Positions 42,794 through 51,813 of a stretch of 64,000 nucleotides of DNA are shown one piece after another (position 1 is the first letter of the stretch; every line of letters begins with the position of its first letter). Made by a program: the position numbers and the translations under genes. This DNA is from Virgibacillus_F flavescens (GTDB taxonomy: Bacteria; Bacillota; Bacilli; Bacillales; Amphibacillaceae): contig NZ_CP192260.1 in NCBI RefSeq assembly GCF_050574275.1, forward strand, positions 2,728,001 through 2,792,000, in the 5' to 3' direction. The notes beneath the pieces are model-generated. The model was not told the DNA's origin and ran no database searches. It saw only the letters and a program-made list of their open reading frames with translations.

Positions 42794-45728
42794 GCTTCAC
42801 CTTGCTTCCTGGCATTGTGTAATCATCACGTTCCCACTTCTGTTCAACACGTACTCCAATTTGCGGCTGTCTATTTCCTCGTCGATGATTATTTGAAGGT
42901 AGTGGACTCTTACCTTTTTTCTTGATTACTTCCATTTTAACGGCAATTTCTTTGTAAGCAGGCGTATTTGTATCTTTGTCAACACTATTATCAGTCAAAT
43001 AGTTAATCGCTGACTTCCCATTATCATTTAAAGGCAGAAAAAGTTCTTTTCCTTTTACCCTGTCAGTTATATGAACAATACCTGTTGCATAACCAGCATT
43101 AGAAGTTAACTTAACTTCTGCTCCTTCCTCTATGCCTCGCTCTTTTGCCAGTTCATTTGACACTTCTATAAATGCATTTGGCGTCTTTCTGGAAATTCCT
43201 TTTGATTTATACGTCATATTGCCTTCATGAAAATGCTCTAGTAACCTACCATTATTAACCCGCAAGTCATATTCTTCGGTTGTGCCGAATAATAGTTCAT
43301 ATTCTAGCGGGAATAATTTAGCTTTTTTATCTTTAAAAGGAAATCCATCTTTAAATAGTAAAGGTGTATCTGTTCCATCCTTAGCAACCGGCCATTGCAG
43401 ACTATTATATTCAGTTAACAAATCATAACTTACACCAGCAAATAAAGGGGCAAGTGCTGCAGACTCGTCCATAATTTCAGATGGATGTGTGTATCCCCAC
43501 TCATAACCCATTTTTCCTGCGATGTCTCTCAGAATCATCCAATCCGGTTTTGAATCACCGAGTGGATCAAGTGCCTGATAGAGTCTTTGAATTCTGCGCT
43601 CAGTATTTGTAAATGTTCCTTCTTTTTCAAGACTTGGTGATGCTGGAAGCACAACATCCGCATACTCACATGTCTTGGTTAAGAACAGATCCTGAACAAC
43701 AAAAAAATCAAGCTTTTTAAATGCATCTGTAACGTAGTTTATATTTGAGTCCACTACTCCTGTATCCTCGCCGATAACATACATAGCATGAAGATTACCA
43801 TCATGAATGGCGTGTATCATTTGATGGTTATCTTTTCCGGGTTCACTTGGAATCTTTACCTTCCATGCCTGTTCATAGCGGTTTCTAGCATCGTCATCTG
43901 CTACCTTTTCGTATCCAGGAAAGAAGTCCGGCATACTTCCAAAGTCACTGCAGCCTTGGACATTGTTATGCCCTCGCAATGGATATGCGCCTGTACCATT
44001 CCGCATATAGTTACCTGTTACCAGTAATAGATTTGAAATTGCTGTGCTCGTGTCACTTCCTAATTGATGCTGCGTTACACCCATAGCCCAGCAGATTGCC
44101 ATTTTATCAACACTGACTATTTCCTCAGCAATATGAATTAATGTTTGCTGTGAGAGGCCAGTTAACCTTTCCGCATACTCCAAAGTAAATTTTTCCAGGC
44201 TTTCCTTATATTCGTCAAAACCGTTTACCCACTGATCAATAAAGGATCGGTTTTCCCAGCCCTGATCGATAATATACTTGGTCACTGCAGATAACCACAC
44301 TAGATCTGTTCCACTTTCTGGCTGATAAAATCCGTCTGCGCGTTCCGCCATTTCGTGCTTTCGCAAATCAAACACGAACAATTTTTGTCCGAATAATTTA
44401 TGGGACCGCTTGATGCGTGAAGCAATAACAGGGTGAGCTTCAGCTGTGTTCGATCCTATAATGATGACCAGTTCCGCATCGGCAATATCATCAATTGACC
44501 CCGAATCACCGCCATGTCCCACTGTACGGAACAATCCTTTCGTTGCTGGTGCCTGACAATATCGGGAACAATTATCAACATTATTAGTTCCTATTACTTG
44601 CCGTGCCAGCTTTTGCATTAGATATGATTCTTCATTTGTAGCTTTTGATGATGAAATAAATCCTAATGCATCAGGGCCATGCTCATTTTTAATTTCTGTA
44701 AATCTTTTTGCAATATAAGAAATTGCCTCGTTCCATTCCACTTCTTCAAAATATTCACCTCTGCGAATTAACGGTTTCGTTAATCGTTCTTCCGAATTAA
44801 CGTAATCCCATCCAAACTTACCCTTTATACATGTTGAGATACCATTAGCCGGTGATTGCTGCTGGGGTTGTACTTTCAGTATTTTTCTGTCCTTTGTCCA
44901 AACATCAAATGAGCATCCTACACCACAATAGGTACAAACAGTCTTTGTCTTTTCAATACGTTCTTCACGCATTGCCGCTTCTGTATCTGAAACCGCAAAT
45001 AAAGGACCATATCCAGGTTCGGTTTTTTTTGTTAGATCAATCATGGAACGCAGTAATCCTGGCTTATGATCGGTCATAAAACCCGCTTCCCCTACCATGT
45101 TCTTCTCGATAATTGCATTACATGGGCAAACAGTCGCACATTGCCCACAGCTTACACAAGAAGACTGGTCAATTGGAACATTGTTATCCCATACCACTCG
45201 AGGCTGTTCTAATTTCCAATCAATTAGAAGGGTTTCGTTTACCTCGACATCCTGGCAGACTTCCACACATCTTCCGCAAAGTATACATTGATCAGGATCA
45301 TACCTGTAAAAAGAACCTGAATTGTCCTCTTCATACCCCTTTGATTTCCAGGGCTTCGATTGGTGCTCCAGACCAAAGTCCGCAATTGTATTATGAATCT
45401 CACATGATCCATTATTGTAATCACAAACTGTACAGTACAATTCATGATTTTCTAAAATCTTATCCAATGCAGCCTTTTGTGCTGACTTCACATAATCAAT
45501 GTTTGTTTTAACTTCCATACCTGTTGAAATGGTTGTACCACACGCCCGATTTATTTGCCCATCTATTTCCACCACACATGTATCACAGGTTTGAATAGGT
45601 CCGAGTGACTCGTTATAACATATTTGTGGTACAGACTCTTGTGTTGTATTAAGTAACTCCAATAAATTCTGTCCTGGTTTTCCTAAGTATTCTAATCCAT
45701 TAATTGTCACAACAATATGTTCCTGCAC
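42783..45728 (-). CDS. fdhA: Molybdenum-dependent formate dehydrogenase, catalytic subunit
   Basis: A 981-residue cytoplasmic Mo-bis-MGD enzyme (YjgC/YrhE type). In order: a 2Fe-2S ferredoxin domain (Cys37, 48, 51, 63), a His-Cys3 cluster (His95, Cys99, 102, 109), two 4Fe-4S ferredoxin clusters (Cys148-158 and 191-201), the 4Fe-4S cluster of the catalytic domain (Cys265, 268, 272, 300) and the active-site Cys391 in NCSRYCQAPATKG, where E. coli FdhF has selenocysteine. It oxidises formate to CO2; the electron acceptor is not decided here. The start is GTG 45728 with GGGGGG ribosome site. Confidence 0.94.
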   Translation of the reverse strand: MQEHIVVTINGLEYLGKPGQNLLELLNTTQESVPQICYNESLGPIQTCDTCVVEIDGQINRACGTTISTGMEVKTNIDYVKSAQKAALDKILENHELYCTVCDYNNGSCEIHNTIADFGLEHQSKPWKSKGYEEDNSGSFYRYDPDQCILCGRCVEVCQDVEVNETLLIDWKLEQPRVVWDNNVPIDQSSCVSCGQCATVCPCNAIIEKNMVGEAGFMTDHKPGLLRSMIDLTKKTEPGYGPLFAVSDTEAAMREERIEKTKTVCTYCGVGCSFDVWTKDRKILKVQPQQQSPANGISTCIKGKFGWDYVNSEERLTKPLIRRGEYFEEVEWNEAISYIAKRFTEIKNEHGPDALGFISSSKATNEESYLMQKLARQVIGTNNVDNCSRYCQAPATKGLFRTVGHGGDSGSIDDIADAELVIIIGSNTAEAHPVIASRIKRSHKLFGQKLFVFDLRKHEMAERADGFYQPESGTDLVWLSAVTKYIIDQGWENRSFIDQWVNGFDEYKESLEKFTLEYAERLTGLSQQTLIHIAEEIVSVDKMAICWAMGVTQHQLGSDTSTAISNLLLVTGNYMRNGTGAYPLRGHNNVQGCSDFGSMPDFFPGYEKVADDDARNRYEQAWKVKIPSEPGKDNHQMIHAIHDGNLHAMYVIGEDTGVVDSNINYVTDAFKKLDFFVVQDLFLTKTCEYADVVLPASPSLEKEGTFTNTERRIQRLYQALDPLGDSKPDWMILRDIAGKMGYEWGYTHPSEIMDESAALAPLFAGVSYDLLTEYNSLQWPVAKDGTDTPLLFKDGFPFKDKKAKLFPLEYELLFGTTEEYDLRVNNGRLLEHFHEGNMTYKSKGISRKTPNAFIEVSNELAKERGIEEGAEVKLTSNAGYATGIVHITDRVKGKELFLPLNDNGKSAINYLTDNSVDKDTNTPAYKEIAVKMEVIKKKGKSPLPSNNHRRGNRQPQIGVRVEQKWERDDYTMPGSKVKHDG

Positions 45729-45739
45729 AATAATCCCCC

Positions 45740-46552
45740 CTAGTTCGTAAAGAATTCTTCTTCAGTTTTGTTATAAATTATTCTATTTCCATGCGTGTAT
45801 ACATTTAACCTGTCATTCCGAATAAACCCCACAGCCGTCACCTGTAAATCTTCAGCTAACTTTAACGCTAAATCAGTTGGAGCAGATTTTGCTAAGAGAA
45901 TACCAGAACCAATCTTTGAAACTTTTAAAATTACTTCAGACGAAATTCTGCCTGAGAATAAGATACAATAATTTCTGGCATGTAGTTTATTTAGTATGAT
46001 ATAACCGAATAATTTATCTAAAGCATTGTGTCTCCCGATGTCTATGAATGTTCTTTTTATAGTATGGTTGGAGGCTAGACCTGCCTGGTGGACACCTCCT
46101 GTTAGATTAAATACTTCTGATGCTTCATCAAACTGACTCATAAGTTTAAATATTTCTCTAGTGTTCAATTGTAATTTGGTGGAGATAGTTTTGGCTGACT
46201 TAACATCTTGTTTCAGATAAAATTCACGGCTTTTACCACAACATGAGCCAATCCATCGCTCCGTTCTATCGGAAAACGATACATTAAACGTAGTTTCTGC
46301 ATAAGCAAATCCTTTATTATCATCAACGGCTATTGATTTAATGTCATCGTACTTTCGAATTATTCCCTCTGATGCTAAAAAACCTAATACCATTTCCTTT
46401 AAATCAACAGGTGTACACACGATGGTCGCATATTGTTCGCCATTAATAAATACAGTCAAAGCAAATTCACGCGCAACTAAATCTTCTTCTGTGGTCCTAA
46501 GGTGCTGCCGATATTTAGTTGTAGTCCAATAACATAGACTTTTTTCATTCAA
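45740..46552 (-). CDS. fdhD: Formate dehydrogenase sulfurtransferase FdhD
   Basis: A 270-residue protein that transfers sulfur to the Mo cofactor of formate dehydrogenase, needed for its activity. The conserved cysteine pair is in GSCCGKS (about residue 112) and DIGRHNALDKLFG is typical. The TTG at 46552 follows GGGGTG by eight bases and gives the normal family length; the ORF is open up to 46738, but that extension is not FdhD-like. It begins the fdhD-fdhA-DUF1641 operon, downstream of a cre-like site. Confidence 0.92.
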   Translation of the reverse strand: MNEKSLCYWTTTKYRQHLRTTEEDLVAREFALTVFINGEQYATIVCTPVDLKEMVLGFLASEGIIRKYDDIKSIAVDDNKGFAYAETTFNVSFSDRTERWIGSCCGKSREFYLKQDVKSAKTISTKLQLNTREIFKLMSQFDEASEVFNLTGGVHQAGLASNHTIKRTFIDIGRHNALDKLFGYIILNKLHARNYCILFSGRISSEVILKVSKIGSGILLAKSAPTDLALKLAEDLQVTAVGFIRNDRLNVYTHGNRIIYNKTEEEFFTN

Positions 46553-46581
46553 GTAATTTGCACCCCTTTCTATTGAAATAA

Positions 46582-46595
46582 ATAAAGCGCTTACA
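46582..46595 (-). promoter_or_regulatory. Putative CcpA cre site upstream of fdhD
   Basis: On the minus strand TGTAAGCGCTTTAT matches the cre consensus TGTAANCGNTNNCA except for its last dinucleotide. It lies 30-43 bases upstream of the TTG start of fdhD, a location for a roadblock or repressor site. Confidence 0.5.
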
Positions 46596-46738
46596 TTTAA
46601 AGTAGATTTACACTTATTATGCGGGGAATATTCATTCAAAGTTATTAACTGAATTTTTATATTATTATACCATACGAAAGCCGAACTCGCTAACACGCAT
46701 TGTAAATATATGTAATATTCAAAACAGCAACAATTCAA

Positions 46739-46766
46739 AAAGAGCGCCTATTTAAAAGCGCTCTTA
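46739..46766 (-). terminator. Terminator of glutamate dehydrogenase gene
   Basis: AAGAGCGC/GCGCTCTT hairpin with loop CTATTTAAAA lies nine bases past the stop. On the minus strand TTTTTGAATTG follows. Confidence 0.8.
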
Positions 46767-46775
46767 AGGTGATTT

Positions 46776-48155
46776 CTAATATAGTTTGCCTTGTCTATAC
46801 AACACAGTAGATAATTTTGCTACCGCATGAATGTAACAGTTTTGTCTCAATGGATGTGGGTCCCCAAAGAATTGCGGTAATATTGTATCAAATGTTTCCT
46901 TCATCTTCGTAAACTGTTTTTTAACTACTTCTTCTTCTGTATAAAATTGAGTTTCTCTACCTTGTATCCACTCAAAATAGGAAACGATAACACCACCGGC
47001 ATTAGCTAGAATGTCCGGTACTATTATGACTCCCTTATCACTCAATATTTTATCTGCTTCAGCGGTTACCGGAGAGTTAGCACCTTCTACAACAATACCA
47101 GCTTTCAAATCCTGAACATTGTTTTTATGCACTTGATCTTCAAGTGCTGCTAAGATTAAGACATCTACGTCCATACTCAGTACATTGTCACGGTCCCTTA
47201 TATTCGCTTTTATCTCTGTTTTTGCCAGTTCGCTATCCGTTTTCGGCAAGTCACCTTCTGTTAGCTCAACAGCTTTAACTAATGCTGGTATATCAAGACC
47301 ATCAGAATTGTATAGTGTGACGTTATGATCACTCACAGCTACAATTTTGTTATTGATATGATTACACCTGAACGCTTCTAAAGCCGCGACTGAGCCAACA
47401 TTACCAAAACCTTGTACGGCAATGGTTAAGTCTTTCCCGCTGTGTTCAAGCGCCGTTTTTGCAAATATATTTTCACGCTCTTCCAGCCACTCTCGTTTAG
47501 AACTTACAAAGTCATTAAGCATATACCGTAACGAATAATAGACACCTTTTCCGGTGGCTTCTCTTCTTCCTAATGATCCGCCGTTTATAACACTTTTTCC
47601 TGTGAAACTTCCTCGGTACCTGCTGCCTGGGCGTATACTCTTATATTCCCCCATCATCCAGTCCATTTCACGTTGTCCAGTACCTACATCTGGTGCAGGA
47701 ATATCTTTATCCGGACCAAGTATTTCACTAAAGTATTGTACATATTTTTTGCAAATCAAATTAAGTTCTTTTGCTTCGTAGTCGCGGGGATTTATTGCGA
47801 CTCCACCTTTACCGCCACCAAATGGCACTTGGTGAAGGGCGTTTTTTAAAGTCATTAAGGAAGATAGGTTGATAACTTCATCTTCATTAACTGAGTCATG
47901 AAAGCGAATACCACCTTTATATGGTCCCAAAATGTTGTTATGCTGCACACGAAATGCTGGTATTCGTACAACCTTATCGTTTTCAAGTGCGATCCGTAAA
48001 AAGGACTTATTCACGTGGTTAGGTGTGGAAAGAATAGAAGTGAGCGACGTAAAAGCCTTCTCCCTTACTCCATTAGTTAAATCTGGTAAAAAAGTTTCGT
48101 CATCATATAATGCGTTTAATGATTCTTCTACAATTGTACTAGTTTGTTTTGACAT
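46776..48155 (-). CDS. Glutamate dehydrogenase (Glu/Leu/Phe/Val family)
   Basis: A 459-residue enzyme for the NAD(P)-linked interconversion of glutamate and 2-oxoglutarate. It has the substrate-binding PYKGGIRFH and the catalytic lysine segment VPFGGGKGG (about residue 118), and the nucleotide motif VQGFGNVG. It is about 35 residues longer than RocG/GudB; most extra residues lie just before the Rossmann domain (SSKREWLEERENIFAKTALEHS region). The ribosome site is GGAGG. It is a single gene. Coenzyme preference cannot be told. Confidence 0.9.
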   Translation of the reverse strand: MSKQTSTIVEESLNALYDDETFLPDLTNGVREKAFTSLTSILSTPNHVNKSFLRIALENDKVVRIPAFRVQHNNILGPYKGGIRFHDSVNEDEVINLSSLMTLKNALHQVPFGGGKGGVAINPRDYEAKELNLICKKYVQYFSEILGPDKDIPAPDVGTGQREMDWMMGEYKSIRPGSRYRGSFTGKSVINGGSLGRREATGKGVYYSLRYMLNDFVSSKREWLEERENIFAKTALEHSGKDLTIAVQGFGNVGSVAALEAFRCNHINNKIVAVSDHNVTLYNSDGLDIPALVKAVELTEGDLPKTDSELAKTEIKANIRDRDNVLSMDVDVLILAALEDQVHKNNVQDLKAGIVVEGANSPVTAEADKILSDKGVIIVPDILANAGGVIVSYFEWIQGRETQFYTEEEVVKKQFTKMKETFDTILPQFFGDPHPLRQNCYIHAVAKLSTVLYRQGKLY

Positions 48156-48242
48156 AAATTAGGGTTACCTCCAATAGAAAAGTTGTATAAAATAGTATCT
48201 ATTATCATGGTTACCCTATTTAGGCAGAATTTACGCTTCTTT

Positions 48243-49664
48243 TTAAAATAAGAATACAGCTAGCAAAGTAGAGATTACCAATCCTGCAATAACGGGAATA
48301 AAGTTTTTCCTTACCAGATCCATAACTGGCACCCCACAAAAGCCTGCAACTGCAATTAACGAAGACCACGCAACGATTGTACCTCCACCAGTCCAGATAG
48401 CACCCATCTGACCAATAGCAGCAAGCGTTTCTGTATCAATCGATCCATTGCTTAACGAAGAAGCTAACGCACCAGTAAGTGGTAGTCCTGAAAAACCCGA
48501 TCCGTCGAGTCCTGTAATAATACCTATGATTAACACACTAAATCCAGCTAATAAAGCACTCTCCGGCAAGTAACCCTGAATAGATTGAACAATATCAAAC
48601 AAAAATGCTGGTGGATTCTCGTCCACCCCTAAAATTCTACCGGCAAAATCCTGGCTACCCAGAAAGAAAAAACCTGCAATCGGAATTACTGGACCCATCG
48701 CTCTAAAAGCAAAGGTAAATCCTTCCGTAATATGATTACTTATATAATCCAATGCATGGTGTTTTCCAAAGGCAACTGTAGCGAGTAACAACAGAATTGC
48801 CGCAACACCTCCAATAAAAGCAGCTCCTCCACCGCCTTCAAAACCACTCATACGTCCTTCTATCAATTTTGTATAAATCATATATATTACTACCGCTAAC
48901 AGAGATAAAGGAACTACTATCGCAAATACTTTACTCCATGTTTTTACATGAAATCCATGAGCTTTATTGGTAGAACGGGCTTCTGTCTGCAGTCTGGACA
49001 AATCTTCTTCAATTAATGGACTATCTTTTTTCCGAATGGTTTTTCGGTACAGCAAGTAGGCAAGAAGAATCGCTATACCACCTGTTATGAGTGATAACAC
49101 CAGTGCTGTATCTGCAACAGCTGCAGTACTGATACCTGCTGATTTAGCCGAAAGACTGGGTGCAACCTGAACAATATAGTCTGATGATAACGCCATCCCT
49201 TGCCCGGCAAGAGCCACGGCAACAGCAGCGGTCATTGCAGGAAGTCCAGCACGAATTGCGGCAGGAACCAACAAAGCACAAATAAGTGGAACAGCAGGTG
49301 TCGGCCAGAAAAACAAGGATAATACAAAGGTGATTCCGACTAGCACAAAATAGGAAACATGTCCGTTTACCATCATCTTTTGCATCGGCTGAATCATTCG
49401 TATATCTGCTCCAAGATCCCGCAAAGCATGTAGTAATGCCATCATGAACGTGATAATGAGAAAAATACTGAATAGCTCTGTTGCTGCGACTAGGTTGGCA
49501 TTAAAAATTGCTGTAAATCCAACCACCAGGCTTCCTTTATATACCCAGGCAATTATAAATGTTCCGAGTAACGTCGGCAGTACTACTCCCTTCTTAAAAA
49601 TCATTGTGACAATAATCACTAGCGTAAAAAAACCATATAACCAATGCGAAACTGTTAACTCCAT
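48243..49664 (-). CDS. Ion-transporter-superfamily permease
   Basis: A 473-residue protein with about 12-13 membrane helices. The segments FWPTPAVPLICALLVPAAIRAGLPA and TGLDGSGFSGLPLTGALASSL resemble the two re-entrant regions of GntP/CitM/DcuC-type transporters of the IT superfamily. The start ATG 49664 is preceded by AGGAAGAAGAGG; the ORF is open to 49688. A carboxylate or gluconate-like substrate is a guess. It follows the glutamate dehydrogenase in the opposite sense of expected coregulation and may be separate. Confidence 0.7.
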   Translation of the reverse strand: MELTVSHWLYGFFTLVIIVTMIFKKGVVLPTLLGTFIIAWVYKGSLVVGFTAIFNANLVAATELFSIFLIITFMMALLHALRDLGADIRMIQPMQKMMVNGHVSYFVLVGITFVLSLFFWPTPAVPLICALLVPAAIRAGLPAMTAAVAVALAGQGMALSSDYIVQVAPSLSAKSAGISTAAVADTALVLSLITGGIAILLAYLLYRKTIRKKDSPLIEEDLSRLQTEARSTNKAHGFHVKTWSKVFAIVVPLSLLAVVIYMIYTKLIEGRMSGFEGGGGAAFIGGVAAILLLLATVAFGKHHALDYISNHITEGFTFAFRAMGPVIPIAGFFFLGSQDFAGRILGVDENPPAFLFDIVQSIQGYLPESALLAGFSVLIIGIITGLDGSGFSGLPLTGALASSLSNGSIDTETLAAIGQMGAIWTGGGTIVAWSSLIAVAGFCGVPVMDLVRKNFIPVIAGLVISTLLAVFLF

Positions 49665-49815
49665 TCCTCTTCTTCCTCTCCCACACATCCCATATTTTTA
49701 GTGTGCTATAGCCTATGCAGATTTATAGGGTTGAGTGAAAGTAAATGATTGGTTGCATCCGTCAAATTTAGTAAAGTAACTTTCTATCAGCATCAAGTCG
49801 TAAAAACGCTAAAAA

Positions 49816-49840
49816 ACAGCCCTTACAATAAAAGGCTGCT
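49816..49840 (-). terminator. Terminator of the zinc-ribbon peptide gene
   Basis: CAGCCTTTT/AAGGGCTG hairpin is followed on the minus strand by TTTTTT. Confidence 0.8.
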
Positions 49841-49842
49841 GA

Positions 49843-49977
49843 TCAATTCTCACTATCCAATTTTTTTGCACACTCGTTACAAAATAACTTACCATTCTCC
49901 TGGTACCCATCAAAAAATCCATTTTCGCAATAAACTTTCGCACCACATGATTGACATTCACCGATTAACTCACGCAA
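49843..49977 (-). CDS. Small zinc-ribbon protein
   Basis: A 44-residue peptide with two CxxC-type pairs (CQSCGAKVYC and CNECAK), which should bind one zinc. It lacks other features. The start is TTG 49977, six bases after GAGGTG; ATG 49983 is part of the ribosome site. Similar tiny zinc-ribbon proteins are common in Bacillaceae and are of unknown function. Confidence 0.7.
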   Translation of the reverse strand: MRELIGECQSCGAKVYCENGFFDGYQENGKLFCNECAKKLDSEN

Positions 49978-50060
49978 ATTCATCACCTCTTGCTAACAGT
50001 ATATAATAAAAAAGGCAGCCTTAATAAAATTTAAGACTACCTTCAGGTGCGCAATAATTA

Positions 50061-50633
50061 TTATGCTGCGTTTAACATAGTTTTTGGCTGTTTGTGAAAC
50101 AGGAAGAATACAACGATGGTACAAATAACATAGGACGGTAACATGTATGAAATACTATATAGGAATGAATACAACCAAACGGCTTGACCTTCTGGTGCAT
50201 AATCAGCAAAAAAAACAATTCCCGCCACAAAGTGAGCAATAAAACGTAAAGTTGAACCAAGCAATACCCCTAACATAATGTAGGTCAAGTACTCTTTTGT
50301 CTTTCTTTGACTTACAGCTTTTTGCACTTTGTTGGCGAATATTCCTGCAAGACCTAGTACAGTAAATGCTACTCCATAGTCTAAAAGACCTTGAATTGGA
50401 TGAACGATAATAGCACCTATGGCAATTTGCAATACCCCCCACAAGAATCCAGACAACAAGCCACCCTTAATTCCCCATCTGAATGCCAATATAAAAACTG
50501 GTATCATTGCTAGAGAAATGGAACCACCCTGAGCCCATATTTTAAAAGACAAAAAAGGAATCAAGTCCAAGACAAGTGCTAATGCGGTAAAAATAGATAC
50601 TTCTACTAAAAATAAAATTTTCTTAGAACGCAA
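50061..50633 (-). CDS. thiT: Thiamine ECF transporter S component ThiT
   Basis: A 190-residue, six-helix membrane protein of the YuaJ/ThiT family that binds thiamine for the ECF energy-coupling module (EcfA, A', T, encoded elsewhere). It has the AxxxA-rich segment FTALALVLDLIP and the FLWGVLQ and LLDYGVAF motifs used for thiamine binding. The start is TTG 50633, eight bases after GGAGG; an apparent longer ORF (to 50771) is riboswitch sequence. It is controlled by the TPP riboswitch at 50741-50824. Confidence 0.93.
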   Translation of the reverse strand: MRSKKILFLVEVSIFTALALVLDLIPFLSFKIWAQGGSISLAMIPVFILAFRWGIKGGLLSGFLWGVLQIAIGAIIVHPIQGLLDYGVAFTVLGLAGIFANKVQKAVSQRKTKEYLTYIMLGVLLGSTLRFIAHFVAGIVFFADYAPEGQAVWLYSFLYSISYMLPSYVICTIVVFFLFHKQPKTMLNAA

Positions 50634-50639
50634 AACAAT

Positions 50640-50688
50640 AACCTCCCCTAATTTTTTGCAACAAAAAAAGCAATGCCTAGGGGAAGTT
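50640..50688 (-). promoter_or_regulatory. Hairpin sequestering the thiT ribosome site
   Basis: On the minus strand AACTTCCCCTA (50688-50678) can pair with TAGGGGAGGTT (50650-50640), which contains the Shine-Dalgarno sequence of thiT, with one G-U pair. This predicts translational control by the upstream riboswitch. Confidence 0.6.
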
Positions 50689-50740
50689 TCCTGATGAAAG
50701 AATCCTCGCGCAATGCTTTTATCCATCAAAAAAGTCACAA

Positions 50741-50824
50741 TCCCTACGCTAGTATTAACTAACAGGTTCAAAGGGTCTGAACATCTACATGCTCACTCTC
50801 AGCCAAATGGCTCCCCCTGCAGGC
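50741..50824 (-). promoter_or_regulatory. TPP (THI-element) riboswitch
   Basis: On the minus strand the invariant THI blocks appear in order: GGGGGAGCC, GGCTGAGAGT, ACCCTTTGAACCTG and the final CTAGCGTAGGGA. Thiamine pyrophosphate binding is expected to lower expression of the downstream thiT. Confidence 0.95.
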
Positions 50825-50910
50825 TTTTTATATTACTTTTTTCATTAGCTATAGTATAACGAATAAACTTGAGTTTAACAACACTAAAATCTGCGGCTAC
50901 GGTGCTTCAC

Positions 50911-51738
50911 TTAATGCTTCCTGATAACCGCTTTCGTTTCTGGTCCTGCATAAATATTAACCACCCCAAAGTCTCGAGTCTTAATGGTGTATACATATTG
51001 AAAAGGATTGGAAAGAACCTCATATTGAAGTCCGTTGAATTTAGCTGGATTAATCAAGCCTATCTCGTTACCTCTTACAGGTTTCTTTTTCAATGGATAT
51101 ACACGCCACTTAGAAATGTGGGCAGGCAGCATAATAACAGGATGTTGTTTAACTGAAATCCGTATAGAAGCATGATCAGGCAAAGAATAATCGTTACCAG
51201 TAAACATACAAAACCCTTTCACCACTGCTTCCGCGTACTTTTTCCAATCTGATTTAAGCTGCATGATATCGTCATTTTTCGAATCAGCAAATCCATATTC
51301 AATTATTGCTGTAGTGACATTTCCTGTATCCCGGTTCATAAAATAGAAGTCCTGCCTTGGATTCGTAGGCAAGGTTCGGGTGAATACCCGTCGAATGTTC
51401 TGTCCGCTTGCCTTCAACTCGACAGCCAGTTTTTCTGACATTTCTTTTCCTCCAAAGATAGAGTGGATGATTTCAGCTCCATCTCCCCCACCAGCATTTA
51501 TGTGGTTAGAATGACAAAACGATGCTCCACTGTCCCGGACTATCTTAGCTCTAACCTCTGGAGTCAGTGTACTATCCTTTTTTCTAGTTAATGCAACTGG
51601 TATATTCAATTGCTTATATCTATTAAATTGATATAAGGATATTGCAAGATTCATTTCTTTTTCTTTCCAAAATCGATTTGAACCACCTCCCGGATCGTTG
51701 CCGCCATGACCCGGATCAATAATTAATAATGGTTTCAC
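50911..51738 (-). CDS. N-acetylmuramoyl-L-alanine amidase (Amidase_3)
   Basis: A 275-residue enzyme that cleaves the bond between muramic acid and the peptide stem. The N-terminal 175 residues are an Amidase_3 domain with zinc ligands in DPGHGG (His11), EKE (Glu26/28) and CHSNHINAGG (His79), and the IIEYGF glutamate. The C-terminal 90 residues hold a domain of unclear type. There is no signal peptide, as in phage and autolysin CwlC-type enzymes. The start is GTG 51738 with GGAGG. It could act at mother-cell lysis or be a prophage remnant. Confidence 0.88.
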   Translation of the reverse strand: MKPLLIIDPGHGGNDPGGGSNRFWKEKEMNLAISLYQFNRYKQLNIPVALTRKKDSTLTPEVRAKIVRDSGASFCHSNHINAGGGDGAEIIHSIFGGKEMSEKLAVELKASGQNIRRVFTRTLPTNPRQDFYFMNRDTGNVTTAIIEYGFADSKNDDIMQLKSDWKKYAEAVVKGFCMFTGNDYSLPDHASIRISVKQHPVIMLPAHISKWRVYPLKKKPVRGNEIGLINPAKFNGLQYEVLSNPFQYVYTIKTRDFGVVNIYAGPETKAVIRKH

Positions 51739-51813
51739 TTTTATTTCCTCCTTTTATACGTTCTACCTTTATAATCGATAGAAAGTGCTAAAAGGTGGCA
51801 TGGGAATAGAAAA

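Noticed and set aside
46553..46738. 62-residue N-terminal extension of FdhD
   Set aside because: The extension covers the cre site and promoter, is not FdhD-like, and the TTG at 46552 has a proper ribosome site.
50634..50771. 46-residue N-terminal extension of ThiT
   Set aside because: This stretch is the riboswitch expression platform, with no membrane-protein character.
50911..51738. Prophage remnant around the amidase
   Set aside because: No holin, tail or integrase gene lies nearby and the neighbours are housekeeping genes.
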